Positions 46,583 to 56,790 of a stretch of 64,000 nucleotides of DNA are shown in pieces (the first letter of the stretch is position 1; every line of letters begins with the position of its first letter). The position numbers and the translations under genes were made by a program. Origin of the DNA: Gonocerus acuteangulatus (Eukaryota > Arthropoda > Insecta > Hemiptera > Coreidae); the NCBI GenBank assembly GCA_946811695.1, contig OX328124.1, forward strand, positions 57,725,459 through 57,789,458, in the 5' to 3' direction. The notes beneath the pieces are model-generated. The model ran no database searches. It saw only the letters and a program-made list of their open reading frames with translations, and was not told the DNA's origin.

Positions 46583-47523
46583 TGGATGTTAAGAGGGACC
46601 AAGATAATTTTTAAAGATAGCTTCGGATGTCTTGAAATAACAATGATTGAGGTATGCGTACATCGAAAATTTCGAACAATTTCTTAACTGTAAAAAAAAG
46701 TCGAAAAAGGCACTTTTTTTGTTCATCTTTCGCTCATAACTCCGAATATATTTAGAGACCTTCCCGAGGTGGCAAACGATTTTTGAATAGATTTTCTATA
46801 AGGTTTTATTATCCAGAAATCGTAATATTGAATATTATTACAAAATATTGCTAATCAAAATAGCAATAAGCGTGAAATAATGGTTTTTGGATAGCTTCAG
46901 AAGAGGAAAAATATCTTTCGATATAAACATATGATTCTTAAATTAATTTCCTAAGTTCCTATTACTCTACTTGTTTCCAGTCAATTTAAAAGAAAAATAC
47001 GCCGTTTTCATGTTAGTTTTCAACCTGATGATAGAGCTTATTCTTCCTCTACTTGTTTCCAGTTTCCTCAACTGCTTCCTGCATAAGTTTCTCTCTCTCT
47101 CCTTAAATGTAGTTTTGGCTCCCATGCTGCCAGACAGTATTACGCTGTCAAATGGTACACGTGACTACTCGTGTGTAGCATCTAGGATCGACCACGTTCT
47201 TCTCAACTAGTATTCTTTCTCAATTTCGTCTAATCACTGTAATTTTCTCTTAATAATTCTCACATATCTTATCTCACTCATTTGCTCCCACAGTTCTACT
47301 CCTCAGCATACTCTTTATTCACTTCCTCTCATTCAGTCCCAAAAACAAATCTTTACAAATTAGACTTGCATGGATCTAAATATGTATTGTTCTTTCATAA
47401 ACACCGTAATTACTTTTCAATAGTCATTCGATCCGCATCTAATGGCAGGAAGGTGTAAATCTCGCTTTCTTTGGGTGTTGATCGGGGACTTAATTGTAGC
47501 GGAAATAAAAAAATTCTGGGAAT

Positions 47524-47580
<57 letters not shown>

Positions 47581-47585
47581 AGAAA
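46583..47585. other. Unassigned non-coding stretch
   Basis: An open frame at 46971-47210 ends V-A-S-R-I-D-H-V-L-L-N, faintly like a LINE endonuclease C-terminus, but is too short to call. Confidence 0.3.
47528..47578. repeat. 51-bp poly(A) tract
   Basis: Uninterrupted run of A. It may be an old retroposon tail or assembly-sensitive homopolymer. Confidence 0.97.
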
Positions 47586-47589
47586 GTTA

Positions 47590-47830
47590 GGTTATATACC
47601 TACGAAATTCGGCTTTCATTGAACAATATGCTGTGAGACTAGTTCAGTCCATTAGGGATGGAGGTTAACTTCGGAACCAAATAATTAATTTACCCTTACC
47701 GGTCGTTATTTTTACTACCTTGTAGGTATAGAGCGGTAGATGTCATACTCAACTAATAAGGAACGTGTTTGGTTAAAAAAAAAATAAGCGAAACCGGCCT
47801 ATTAGATACTTGGGTTTACTGCAGAAGAAA
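47590..47830 (+). repeat. ~147-bp tandem repeat, locus 2
   Basis: GGAGGTTAACTTCGGAACCA at 47659 and GGGTTTACTGCAGAAG at 47812 are about 147-150 bp apart. TTTACCCTTACCGGTCGTTA and ATAAGCGAAACCGGCCTATT match the conserved parts of loci 1 and 3. Confidence 0.7.
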
Positions 47831-47844
47831 ATTAAATAATTATT

Positions 47845-48049
47845 GGAGGCCCGGTGGCCGTAAGTGTTAAGGCGTGAGCACTTAACACTCCGTGCCAAAG
47901 GACGTGGATTCGATTCCCGCTATGAGGTGGTGGCTTTTCTTTAGAAACAAGAAAAGGCATCAGTCCTATCCTGGCTAGAAAATTGTGGTAACCTATAGAT
48001 AACCCGTTCCAAAATTCTTAGTCAATAATAGAGAACGTTAAAATTTAAA
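47845..48049 (+). mobile_element. SINE family B, full copy with target duplication
   Basis: tRNA-like head GGAGGCCCGGTGGCCGTAAG with GTTAAGGCGTGAGCAC and B box GTGGATTCGATTCCCGC, a body with AGAAAAGGCATCAGTCCTAT, and 3' end AACCTATAGATAACCCGTTC then ACGTTAAAATTTAAA. The 12-mer TAAATAATTATT flanks it at 47833-47844 and 48050-48061. Truncated relatives lie at 24241-24335 and 28570-28648. Confidence 0.87.
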
Positions 48050-48103
48050 TAAATAATTATTATTAATTCATTCAGCTGTTAATTACAAATATAAATATAG
48101 GCT

Positions 48104-48203
48104 ACTAGCTTACCCGGCGAACTTCTTACCGCCTAACAGTCGATTCTTTAATTTTTTTTTATTTAATACTTATTAGGCTATTTGGGACACCGGGTCAGCT
48201 AGT
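48104..48203. repeat. 100-bp unit with Helitron-like ends in inverted orientation
   Basis: It begins ACTAGCTTACCCGG and ends CCGGGTCAGCTAGT, inverted copies of a ...GGGTnACAGCTAG|T terminus of the kind at 53791-53804. Between lie CGAACTTCTTACCGCC and AT-rich sequence. Likely two Helitron 3' ends joined tail to tail. Confidence 0.5.
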
Positions 48204-48415
48204 AAGATAAAAAAAAGAAACTTAATAAGTCAACAATTACATTATGGGGGTCTCCCGTGGTCTAGTGGCTAGCGCGCTGGATTCAAAAGCGGGATATGGT
48301 GGGTTCGATTCCCACCGGCGCACAGTGGGACGAATGAGCAATCTAGGAGGAAAAAATTCTGTATTACTTAAATGGATACGGTCATCTCATTTAAATAAAG
48401 AATAGACACTTAAGA

Positions 48416-48590
48416 GGGTCTCCCCGTGGTCTAGAGGCTAACGCCTTGGATTCTAATGCGAGAGATGGTGGGTTCGAGTCCTGTCTGCAGCAGAATCGCA
48501 CGGTTCGATGAAAAAATATCCCATTCCACCATGGATGTCGGCGCTAATCGCCCAGATGTTGGTGCACCGTACTAAAAAGACAAAGAAAAG
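48416..48590 (+). mobile_element. SINE family C, copy 2, nested in the Transib element
   Basis: GGGTCTCCCCGTGGTCTAGA, B box GGGTTCGAGTCCTG, then GATGTCGGCGCTAATCGCCC, GTTGGTGCACCGTACTAAAA. The hairpin portion of the body (GGAATTTTCTCA...) is replaced or diverged here (AGAATCGCACGGTTCGATG). Confidence 0.85.
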
Positions 48591-49057
48591 GGGGGAAAAA
48601 CGAAGATGAACTAATAAAATGTTTAAGGCACTTTGCAATCAATTCGTAATAAATACACATATTAACAAATCAGCAGCTACATCTTTGTCTTTGTTTAACA
48701 ATAGACTTGAAATCAAAAACACTCAACTAACCTGGATGTTTATGGTTTCGAATGTTTCAGTAACGGTCATATGACACGATGAAGGATGACAATTACCCTT
48801 GGGTTTGGATTCTTGAGGGGAGGGGGGGGCGGATGATTTGTAAATACAATGGGCTATTCTTAGATCTAGCTTTCAAGCTTTAAGATAAGTATCCTATGTT
48901 AATTTGTAGTCTACCATCACAGCAAGTACCTCTTTATTAGAAAAAAAGACACATATGATTAGTTTTACTAAATCATTCTTTTCATTTGAGTTGCAAATTC
49001 TGAGGGAGATTGAACTATTTCTTCGATAAGATTTAGCATCGAATCTTCATCGAATTC

Positions 49058-49327
49058 CTAACAAACGGGCACAGCAGTCATCGAATCGTTTAATTGAGCG
49101 ACCAAAAACGACAGACAAGTAGATGGCAACATGTCTTGAAACAAGTATTCGAACATGAACATACTGTCTAGCCAATGATTATTTTCAATTATAAATCTGT
49201 CCGGATATCTTCCAGCCTCGTGCCATTTCATTTTCATTTCCGCAATTTTTTGTTTTAAATGAGTCTTTAATACAGCTGAAAACGTTGGAATAATATTTAC
49301 TATCTCAAACGTTTCCAAATATGGCAA
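49058..49327 (-). pseudogene. Possible Transib transposase fragment
   Basis: The longest open frame inside the Transib element (89 residues, minus strand). It contains K-M-K-W-H-E-A-G-R-Y-P-D-R-F and N-N-H-W-L-D-S. The pattern of basic residue, Trp, Ala-Gly-Arg, Arg-Phe and Trp-Leu-Asp suits part of a transposase, but I cannot name the motif with certainty. Position inside the TIRs is the main argument. The rest of the ~700-residue protein expected for the superfamily is absent. Confidence 0.35.
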
Positions 49328-49992
49328 TATATATTGAATCTACATCCTTACAATTTCGCCAAATACTAAATACCTTCCTACGCGGAAATGGAATTTATTT
49401 TCCACAAAACACATAAGAAGACAAAAGCAGCTGAATGTTTCAATTTTCTCTCATATACCTTCTAAGTAACCTGTACCATAAATTTCACAGAGGTACTTTG
49501 GGGTACTTTTTAGTAAAAGTCTTTTTAAGTTTTAAAAATGCCTTATTTTAAAGCATGTTAAAAAAAATTACAATAATGGGTCAAAATATAAACTAATTAT
49601 TTGGAGAATCACTTGATTGAAAAAACAATAGTATATATTCACTAATAAAAAACTAAAAATGAAAAAATATCAGTACGATGATGTACGAAGCTCAATTAAA
49701 AGATTGAATAGTTTAAACCAAAAGTAACCCGTCGAATCAAATTCTATTTACAGCGTTGTGTTTACTTTGGAATTCGCCTGCTAAAATCAAAACAACCTCG
49801 AATACGGTTCCAAGAACTTCTTCCCTATACACTAAATACAACAGTTTTATCAATTTCGAACATGAATTTTTTCCGCCTAGATTGGTCATTCGTCCCACTG
49901 TGCGGCGGCAGGAATTTTCTCATCTCATGGCTCGCTGAGAAAATTCCTGGCTGCACCCTGGATCTCGGCGCTAATGGCCAAGATAAAAGTAG

Positions 49993-50028
<36 letters not shown>

Positions 50029-50174
50029 ATGTCAAAAAATAAATACTATAAAACACTTAAAATTCTTTTAATAGTCACTAAAAATCACAATGAAAAATGC
50101 AATATCAGATGTCTTATTATGATACCTACTTATTACATTTCATTTTATTTTTACTTATTCTAAATTACGTTTCA

Positions 50175-50350
50175 TTTTTATTGTAGTACTTAATGGTACA
50201 CAATATTATTTCTTTCATTCCCTGACGCGTAAACAAACAGAGCGGATGGTTTTCCAACACGGGAACAGTCAACATTACAATTGACCATGCGAGAAACATG
50301 GGTTTTCTAGATTAATACCACAAACACTTAATGACTGCCCCTGGGATTTG
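50175..50350 (-). pseudogene. Helitron helicase C-terminus, unit 1
   Basis: Minus strand. V-I-N-K-S-Q-G-Q-S-L-S-V-C-G-I-N-L-E-N-P is continuous, the conserved last helicase motifs. A one-base insertion after F-S-H-G-Q-L shifts frame; the reading then continues V-G-K-P-S-A-L-F-V-Y-A and ends N-N-I-V-Y-H-stop. Motif order and terminal residues are those of Helitron helicases (Pif1-like, SF1). Confidence 0.85.
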
Positions 50351-50427
50351 TTTATAACCAAACTGAGTTCATAGAAACACAGGTGTAGGTTATGAATTCA
50401 CAGCAGCTTGATTCAAACTTGCTTGAT

Positions 50428-50559
50428 TCAAACTTGTATTCTTTCAAGTTCATTGCGATCCTCACGTTCCTGGGCAGTACGATTAGATTGATAATTAATC
50501 TGATTCGTTGCATTTCGGGTTCTTCTGCCTAACGTTGTCCGCCGCCTTATAGGAGGCAT
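50428..50559 (-). pseudogene. Helitron protein N-terminus, unit 1
   Basis: 43 codons from an ATG at 50559: M-P-P-I-R-R-R-T-T-L-G-R-R-T-R-N, then T-A-Q-E-R-E-D-R-N-E. This basic start and Arg/Glu-rich stretch are typical of insect Helitron Rep/helicase proteins. It stops at 50428 before any Rep domain; the helicase end follows within about 80 bp. Confidence 0.75.
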
Positions 50560-51175
50560 ATTTAGTAAGTCACAAACACACAACACTTTAGTAATTTTAT
50601 AGAAATTTGTGGCTTTTAGATTTAGTAATATTATAAATGCACAGCAAAGAGATGTTTAAATTTCAAGTAACATTTTACCACAGACAATTTACATTTTACC
50701 AAAGACAATATGTTTTTGAGTAATGTTACCATCGTATAAAATTTGACAAATATTGACATTAATATTTATACGACACTAATGTCACTCAATTGTTCTGCCT
50801 TCCCAGAACCCCTCCACTAACACTTAAACTTATTATGATATGGTATTAAAGTTCAATTTTACCTTATAAATTAATTTAAATTGCATTATTAACATGCGAT
50901 TCTATTGTCACCTAGTGATTACTTGTTCTTATTTTTTTAATTTTTTTTTTTGCTTATACACAAATAACCTAATACGTTAACTGATAAAAATATTATAATT
51001 GAGAACATTATATAAATTATGTCAAAAAATAAAAATTATAAAACACTAAAATTCTTTTAATAGTCACTAAAAAATCACAATCAAAATTAGAATATCAGAT
51101 TTCTTATTATGATACCTACTTATTATATTTCATTTTATTTTTATTTATTCTTAATTAAGTTTTACTTTTATTGTA

Positions 51176-51345
51176 TTAATGGTACACGATATTTTTTGTT
51201 TCATTACCTGACGCGTAAATAAACAGAGCAGATGGTTTTCCAACACGGGAACTGGCAACATACAATTGACCATGCGAGAAACATGGGTTTTCTAGATTAA
51301 TACCAGAAACAATTAATGACTACCTTGGGATTTGTTTATAGTCAA
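51176..51345 (-). pseudogene. Helitron helicase C-terminus, unit 2
   Basis: Minus strand. S-L-T-I-N-K-S-Q-G lies in the frame of the upstream N-terminal fusion and stops at 51313. In another frame 51304-51176 reads G-I-N-L-E-N-P-C-F-S-H-G-Q-L-Y-V-A, then S-R-V-G-K-P-S-A-L-F-I-Y-A, ending K-N-I-V-Y-H-stop. The core S-R-V-G-K-P box is intact here, unlike unit 1. Confidence 0.88.
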
Positions 51346-51588
51346 ACTGAGTTCATAGGTCCAATAGCAACACAGCTGCAGGCACTGTAATGAATTCACA
51401 GCAGCTCCATTCAAACTTGCCCCATTATTAGTCGAATTTCGCGCTTCGTGGGTCTGTCTTAACCAAATTCTTTCACGTTCATTGCGATCTTCACGTTCCT
51501 GGGCAGTACAATTAGATTGATAATTAATTTGATTCTTTGAATTTCGGGTTCTTCTGCCTAAATTTGTCCGCCACCTTATAGGAGGCAT
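51313..51588 (-). pseudogene. Helitron N-terminus fused to helicase end, unit 2
   Basis: From the ATG at 51588: M-P-P-I-R-W-R-T-N-L-G-R-R-T-R-N, an Arg/Glu-rich stretch and Q-T-H-E-A-R-N-S-T, running in frame into Y-E-L-S-L-T-I-N-K-S-Q-G before the stop. More than a thousand residues normally separate these two parts; the Rep (HUH) domain and most helicase motifs are deleted, so the product cannot mobilise itself. Confidence 0.8.
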
Positions 51589-52575
51589 ATTTAGTAATTC
51601 ACAAACAACCAACACTTTAGTAATTTTATAGAAATTTGCGGCTTTTAGATTTAGTAATATTATAGATGCACAGCAAAGAGATGTTTACATTTCAAGTGAC
51701 ATTTTACCACAGACAATTTACATTTTACCATAGTCAATTTGTTTTTGAGTAATGTTTCCATCATATAAATATTGACAAATATTGACATTAATATTTATAC
51801 GATACTAATGTCACTCAATTGTTTTGCCTTCCCAGAACCCCTCCACTAACACTTTATGGTATGGTATTAAAGTTAAAATTGACCTTTAAGTATTATTACG
51901 AATCTTTTGTATGGGAATATAGAAAAGTGGAGTCTTTTTTACTTCGTTAATGCAAATATAAATTAATTTAAATTGCATTATTAACATGTGATTCTAATGT
52001 CACCTAGTGATTACTTGTTCTTATTTTTTTAATTATTTTTTTGCTTATACACAAAAAACCTAATACGTTAACTCTTAAAAATATTATAATTGAGAACATA
52101 TGTTTTTATTTAAAAATGAATTTGCATTAAGCAAGTGAAAAAGACCCGAAAAGTGTTGTTTTTAGACTTTTTCAGGCAATTTTTAAAATTTTTCTCTCCG
52201 TAAGAACCATCCTCGTACTTCAAGGAATATTATAAAAAAAGAATTAGCGAAATCGGTTCAGTTGTTCTCGAGATTTGCGCTTACCAACACATTTAGCGAT
52301 TCATTTTTATATAATAGATATACAAATACATTAACTGTTAAAAATATTATAATTGAGAACATATGTTTTTATTTAAAAATTAATTTGTGTTAAGGAAGTG
52401 AAAAAGACCCGAAAAATGTTGTTTTTAGAATTTTTTTTAATTTTTGCTCCGTAAGAACCATCCTCGTACTTCATGGAATATTATAAAAAAAGAATTAGCG
52501 AAATCAGTTCAGTTGTTCTCGAGATTTACGCTTACCAACATATTTAGCGATCCATTTTTATATAATAGATAATAA

Positions 52576-52760
52576 GGGTCTCCCGGTGGTCTAGTGGCGA
52601 GCACCTTTGTTTCTCATGCGGGTGATGGTGGGTTCGATTTCCACCGACGGCAGGAATTTTCTCATCTCACGGCACGTTGAGAAAATTCCTCGTTGCTCCT
52701 TTTTTTTGTCGGCGCTAATGGCCCAGATGTCGATTCGCCGTAAAAATAAAATAAAAAAAT
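52576..52760 (+). mobile_element. SINE family C, copy 3 (uninterrupted)
   Basis: GGGTCTCCCGGTGGTCTAGT, B box GGGTTCGATTTCCACC, then a hairpin AGGAATTTTCTCA (52652-52664) with TGAGAAAATTCCT (52678-52690), then GTCGGCGCTAATGGCCCAGA and an A-rich tail from 52740. It starts 6 bp beyond the Helitron 5' end. Confidence 0.9.
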
Positions 52761-52764
52761 AAGC

Positions 52765-53188
52765 CCAAACTTCATGAACCTGGACGTTCGATCCCCGACG
52801 AATGCCACTGACTACTTAGGGTAGCATTGCCTAGGTCAGTCGGCCAGTAGCAATAAGCTTTTCGTCGATATATTGGGTGATTTAGGCCTAAAACTAGCAA
52901 GAGGGGGGAAGGAGTCGTGTTTATATCTCTTTAGACCTCCGCACTAGCGCTGTGACCTTGGGAGATTGTCGATGCCAAAAAAAGTAATTAATCAGGCACA
53001 CCTCGAAATATATTTCTTCTATGCGAGAAATGAGAATATCAGGTCTATATTTCATTACTTATCTCAGGAATGATCATAACTAATGAATGCTAATGAGAAA
53101 CTTTTTTTAAAAATAGATAAATAAATTTGTTCGAAATTTTGGTAGAAGAAGACACCAAATATTGTGATAGCACAGCCATACTTCTAAA
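52765..53188. other. Unassigned stretch
   Basis: 52785-52860 has a B-box-like GTTCGATCCCCGAC, then GAATGCCACTGACTACTTAG, possibly the 3' part of another tRNA-derived element. Nothing else is recognised. Confidence 0.3.
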
Positions 53189-53803
53189 TCTATATATATA
53201 AAAATCACGTGTCTGTCTGTTTTTCTGTTTGTTTGTTCCTTATACAAATCTAAACCGTTTGACCGATTTTGACCAAACTTGGCACACAGGTAGGTCTTGA
53301 TACGAGAAATCTCCTAGGCTAGGTCAAACCAGTCAAATTTCAAAATTTGGTTAAAAGGTCAAAAGTTTTGTTCAAGAAAAATTGGCTACACTGAACCATT
53401 CAGATTGTGACGGCCATTTTGAATCGACAGCCATTTTGAATAATGTCTCAAATTTATTTATTGATGTTCCTGATAATTAGAATGATGACTTTACATCATT
53501 ATATAATCATGTAATGCAGTTTATTTCAATTTTATTTCAACAGTCACTGTCTAACTAAGGAGCGCTGGCTATTCTTTGCAAAAGAGCTATCTACTCGCAG
53601 GCTCTGCTACTGGCCTATGTTGGCTCTTAGATGAAGTGCTGTTGTGCTAGCCTCTGCCGCTATTATTGTGAACTAAAACAAATTCAAATCGTTTGACCGA
53701 TTTTCTTAACTGGGTATAGACAACTAGGTATCAAGCAGATCTTGATACGGGGAGAGTCATAGAGAGAAAGTAGGTGTAGCATGGCACACTGGGTAACAGC
53801 TAG
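53189..53803 (+). mobile_element. Non-autonomous Helitron, 615 bp
   Basis: It begins A|TCTATATATATAAAAATCAC and ends GGGTAACAGCTAG|T: TC at the 5' tip, CTAG at the 3' tip and insertion between A and T are Helitron hallmarks. The body has CCGTTTGACCGATTTTGACC near its start and CGTTTGACCGATTTTC again at 53689, an internal repeat. A strong 3' subterminal hairpin was not seen. No coding region. Confidence 0.65.
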
Positions 53804-55590
53804 TACTAAGTAAATTTCGTTCTCATTAATTGTCGCATAATAGTTGAGATATTAGTTGATTATTGCTTCTGGCAACCGGTTAATAAGGCTCATGGACCAG
53901 TGATTCGTCCGCCCGAAGCTAAGAGGATATTTTCGGATACTCAACCAAGCCATGTCCGCCTGTTTGGTGGTCATACTAATGAACACATGTAAATCAAAAT
54001 CACACTAAACGGATATTTACAATTTTATTCAATTAATAAAAATTTAATAATTGTAGGCCAAGATTCTAATTGTAAATAGAACTACAATATTTGTTGTACT
54101 CGCCATAGGTAAAACGCTTTAAAACAACTTAAAAAGAGTTATTAAATGTAATAAGTTCACAAACAATAAAATTTTAATGAATTATTCAATTATACGCATT
54201 GCTAAATCGGCTCACAAAGGGCCATTTTCAATAATTCATAGCTTCGAAAGTATAATGTACAGGTTGAAATTTTCACAGTAGTTTAATGTTACAACTATGT
54301 ATAACATATAAAAAAGATTTAGATTTTTACCAAGTGCCCCCATCAAAGGTTTTAAGGCCTAAAGTTACCAAAAATTTCAAAAATGTGATGTCTAAAAATG
54401 TATAAAAAAATAAGGTAACAAATATCAAGGTTAGGAATAGTTTTAATACAAGCTACTTAGGTAGGTTTATTATCATACCAAAAATCAACTTTGATATACA
54501 TCCCCATTAGCTAAAAAATTACCCTTAAAAGCGGCCTTTTGAGAAATTAAAACTTGTTGTTTTCAAGAATTGGACTTCAAAATATTCAAATAGTGAAGAA
54601 TACATAAAATATAGAGCAGACAGTAAGGAAAACAATGGTGTTTGAATTATTAGTCTATGACTTACTTATTAGTCTTGTGAAAATCAGTTTTCCTTAAGAG
54701 ATTATTAAGTCAAAAATCTGCATGCGCCGTGATACAAAGATGCCCGCAATTTTCAAACGGTCGCCTCTAAAGAAAATTTAAAAAATGTTTTGAACTATTA
54801 ATTCCATATGTAATTAATGGTAAAAATACTCGAATCAATTGTTTCTAAAATGGTCAAGCAACCACCATTGGACCAAGTGATAAGGATTGAACCTTGTACT
54901 TCAAGATTTAAAGACACTGAACATATTTGGAACTATTTAGACAAATCGTGAAAATATTGTTCAATATTTTTAGACTTATATTGTACAATTCAATTTAATT
55001 TTATCATTGTTAAATCATTCGTGCAGTATATGAATAAATACCCTATTTGTGGACAATCTTTTAAATACGTTTTTTTGTCATTATTTTTTCTGAATATTTT
55101 TTTTTTTATTGGACTGAATTTGAGATTATTTCGCCCGTTAAAGAGACTTTCGCCAAGGTTAACGGGACTCTTAAGCAAACAAAAAGAAATATTTAAATCC
55201 TATACCCATGGATTAAATTAGGATTGAATTAGGTTCTTTAGTTGAAGTTCGAAGAGATTTCGTAACTCTTTCGCAATTCGCACGAAGTTAATAAAGGAAA
55301 TACCTACCTAAGTGAAAACAAAAAGCCCCCCAAAAAATTGAATATACTCTGTGAACCTTAAATTTCCTCTGATAAAAAGTGTTTAAAATGCTACGTTACG
55401 GACCGATCATCAATAAACCAGCAAGAAGGAAGGCCTTCGAAAATTACGATCTTTTAAAAGGTCACATTACACACCGATGAAGGAGAATGGCTCAATTATC
55501 GATCAAGTCGTACGGTCCTTTAAACAAGAGTTTTCTTTGCTTTAACATTTTATCCATCTCACGTAATATGAGACAATTTTTAATGTTTTT
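53804..55590. other. 1.8-kb stretch with nothing recognisable
   Basis: AT-rich sequence; open frames near 54990-55221 overlap on both strands and have no motif. Confidence 0.4.
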
Positions 55591-55593
55591 ATG

Positions 55594-55595
<2 letters not shown>

Positions 55596-55633
<38 letters not shown>
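55596..55633. repeat. (TA)n microsatellite
   Basis: TA run at the left edge of the palindromic element; a second at 56791-56838 flanks the right edge, consistent with insertion into a TA array. Confidence 0.95.
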
Positions 55634-55636
<3 letters not shown>

Positions 55637-55981
55637 GGTGTTCAAAAATCGATTGACACCCCCATTTTTTTCCACAATTTTTGAAATTTAAAAACGAAAC
55701 TTGGTGGGTCTTAACCTGGTCGAATGTACATTCGTTGGACCTAATGCACGACCTCTCAACTTTCTCCAGTTCTTCTCCAGCGACCCTAACTCTGGAATCT
55801 TCAATGGAAAGGGGTTATTTTTATGACGGATTATTGTAGAGAATTGAATTTTAGGTCGATTTTATATCGGTCATTTTTTCGCTAAAGCACACGAATGAGT
55901 AACAAATTGCCAAAAACCGTTAAAACCCTTGTTTTTTGTCACATTTCTGCCAATAACACAGAAAGTTACAAAGAACAGAAA

Positions 55982-56097
55982 CGGCGGCAGGAATTTTCTT
56001 ATCTCACGGCTCGTTGAGAAAATTCCTCGCTGCACCCTTGATGTCGGCACTAATGGCTTAGATGTCAAGGCACCGTAAAAAAAAAAAAAAAAAAAAA
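55982..56097 (+). mobile_element. SINE family C, 5'-truncated copy 4
   Basis: CGGCGGCAGGAATTTTCTTA, hairpin partner TGAGAAAATTCCT, GATGTCGGCACTAATGGC and a poly(A) at 56078-56097. The tRNA head is missing. Confidence 0.85.
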
Positions 56098-56324
56098 TCG
56101 TCCAACACAAAAATAATTACTACAAAATTCTAATCATTAGGTAAGTTCTATTCATTTAAATTTAATATTTAATTTTTTTAATCCCTTTATATAGTAATTG
56201 AATTTGATTTTTTCTGCAAACGTTCTTAAATCCAAAACTACGTGGAGCAAAAATGGTTTAGGAAATGTTTATTTTATTTTGGCAATTTGTTACTCATTGG
56301 TGCGATTTAGCGAAAAAATTGCAG

Positions 56325-56572
56325 ATATCGTCGATACAAAAGCAAACTAACGAATATGAAAATCACCACTTTTCAGAGTGGAAAAGTATTTATTCATAAC
56401 TTTTTTTGGGACAGTCAAATATTCGGCAGATTTGACCTTTTGATAGTGGAATACTTTCCCTTTAATAGAGTGAAGAATTTGCCGAAAATAAGTCCAGCAG
56501 AAATTATTAAAGATGGACAATGAAAGATGCATTCTTTCATATTCGTTAGTTTGCTTTTGTATCGACTATATA
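56325..56572. mobile_element. MITE 'ATATCGTCGATAC', copy 3
   Basis: Left end ATATCGTCGATACAAAAGCA, continuing AACTAACGAATATGAAA, with the right end its reverse complement apart from a small loss near 56566. The interior matches copy 2 in reverse. It splits the inner right arm of the palindrome: TCGTCATAAAA-flanking arm sequence resumes at 56573. Confidence 0.87.
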
Positions 56573-56787
56573 AAATCGACATAAAATTCAATTCTCTACA
56601 ATAATCCGTCATAAAAATAACCCCTTTCCATTGGAGATTCCAGAGTTAGAGTCTCTGGAGAAAGTTGAGGGGTCGTGCATTAGGTCCAACGAATGTACAT
56701 TCGACCAGGTTAAGACCCACCAAGTTTCGTTTTTAAATTTCAAAAATTGTGGAAAAAAAGGGGGGTGTCAATCGAGTTTTGAACACC

Positions 56788-56790
<3 letters not shown>

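Larger units (their letters stand above)
48321..49902. mobile_element. Transib-type DNA transposon, 1,582 bp
   Basis: The ends CACAGTGGGACGAATGAGCA and (reverse complement of the right end) CACAGTGGGACGAATGACCA pair over about 40 bp, continuing ATCTAGGNGGAAAAAATTC. It is flanked by the 5-bp direct repeat CGGCG at 48316-48320 and 49903-49907. Both features, a CACAGTG-type heptamer at the tip and a GC-rich 5-bp duplication, are established hallmarks of Transib, the superfamily related to RAG1. The reconstructed empty site ...CCACCGGCGGCAGG... is exactly the SINE C body, which proves the ends. The transposase is at most a remnant and another SINE C lies inside. Confidence 0.88.
48248..50027 (+). 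mobile_element. SINE family C, copy 1, split by Transib
   Basis: The head at 48248-48320 (GGGTCTCCCGTGGTCTAGTG, B box GGGTTCGATTCCCACC) resembles tRNA-Glu in its GTGGTCTAGTGGCTAG start. The body resumes at 49903 (CGGCGGCAGGAATTTTCTCA, GGCGCTAATGGCC) and ends in a poly(A) at 49998-50027. The 1,582 bp between is the Transib insertion. Copy 3 at 52576-52760 shows the uninterrupted arrangement. Confidence 0.88.
50028..52569 (-). mobile_element. Head-to-tail array of deleted Helitrons (three units)
   Basis: Minus strand. Unit 1 50028-51016, unit 2 51017-52318 and unit 3 52319-52569 share long near-identical sequence (ATGTCAAAAAATAAA at 50029 and 51018; TAACTGTTAAAAATATTATA near 52332, 52072 and 50978). 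Units 2 and 3 end at the right with the reverse complement of TCTATTATATAAAAATG preceded by A, a Helitron-type 5' terminus (TC at an A|T target). Units 1 and 2 each encode the start and the end of the Helitron Rep/helicase protein with the middle missing. Unit 3 is only the 5' ~250 bp. A canonical 3' CTRR with hairpin was not found. Confidence 0.8.

Noticed and set aside
46971..47210. 79-residue frame ending S-R-I-D-H-V-L-L-N, like a LINE apurinic-type endonuclease
   Set aside because: Only one short motif matches, and no upstream catalytic blocks are visible.
47442..47636. Open frame with a long Lys run
   Set aside because: The Lys run is the 51-bp poly(A) tract; no other coding signal.
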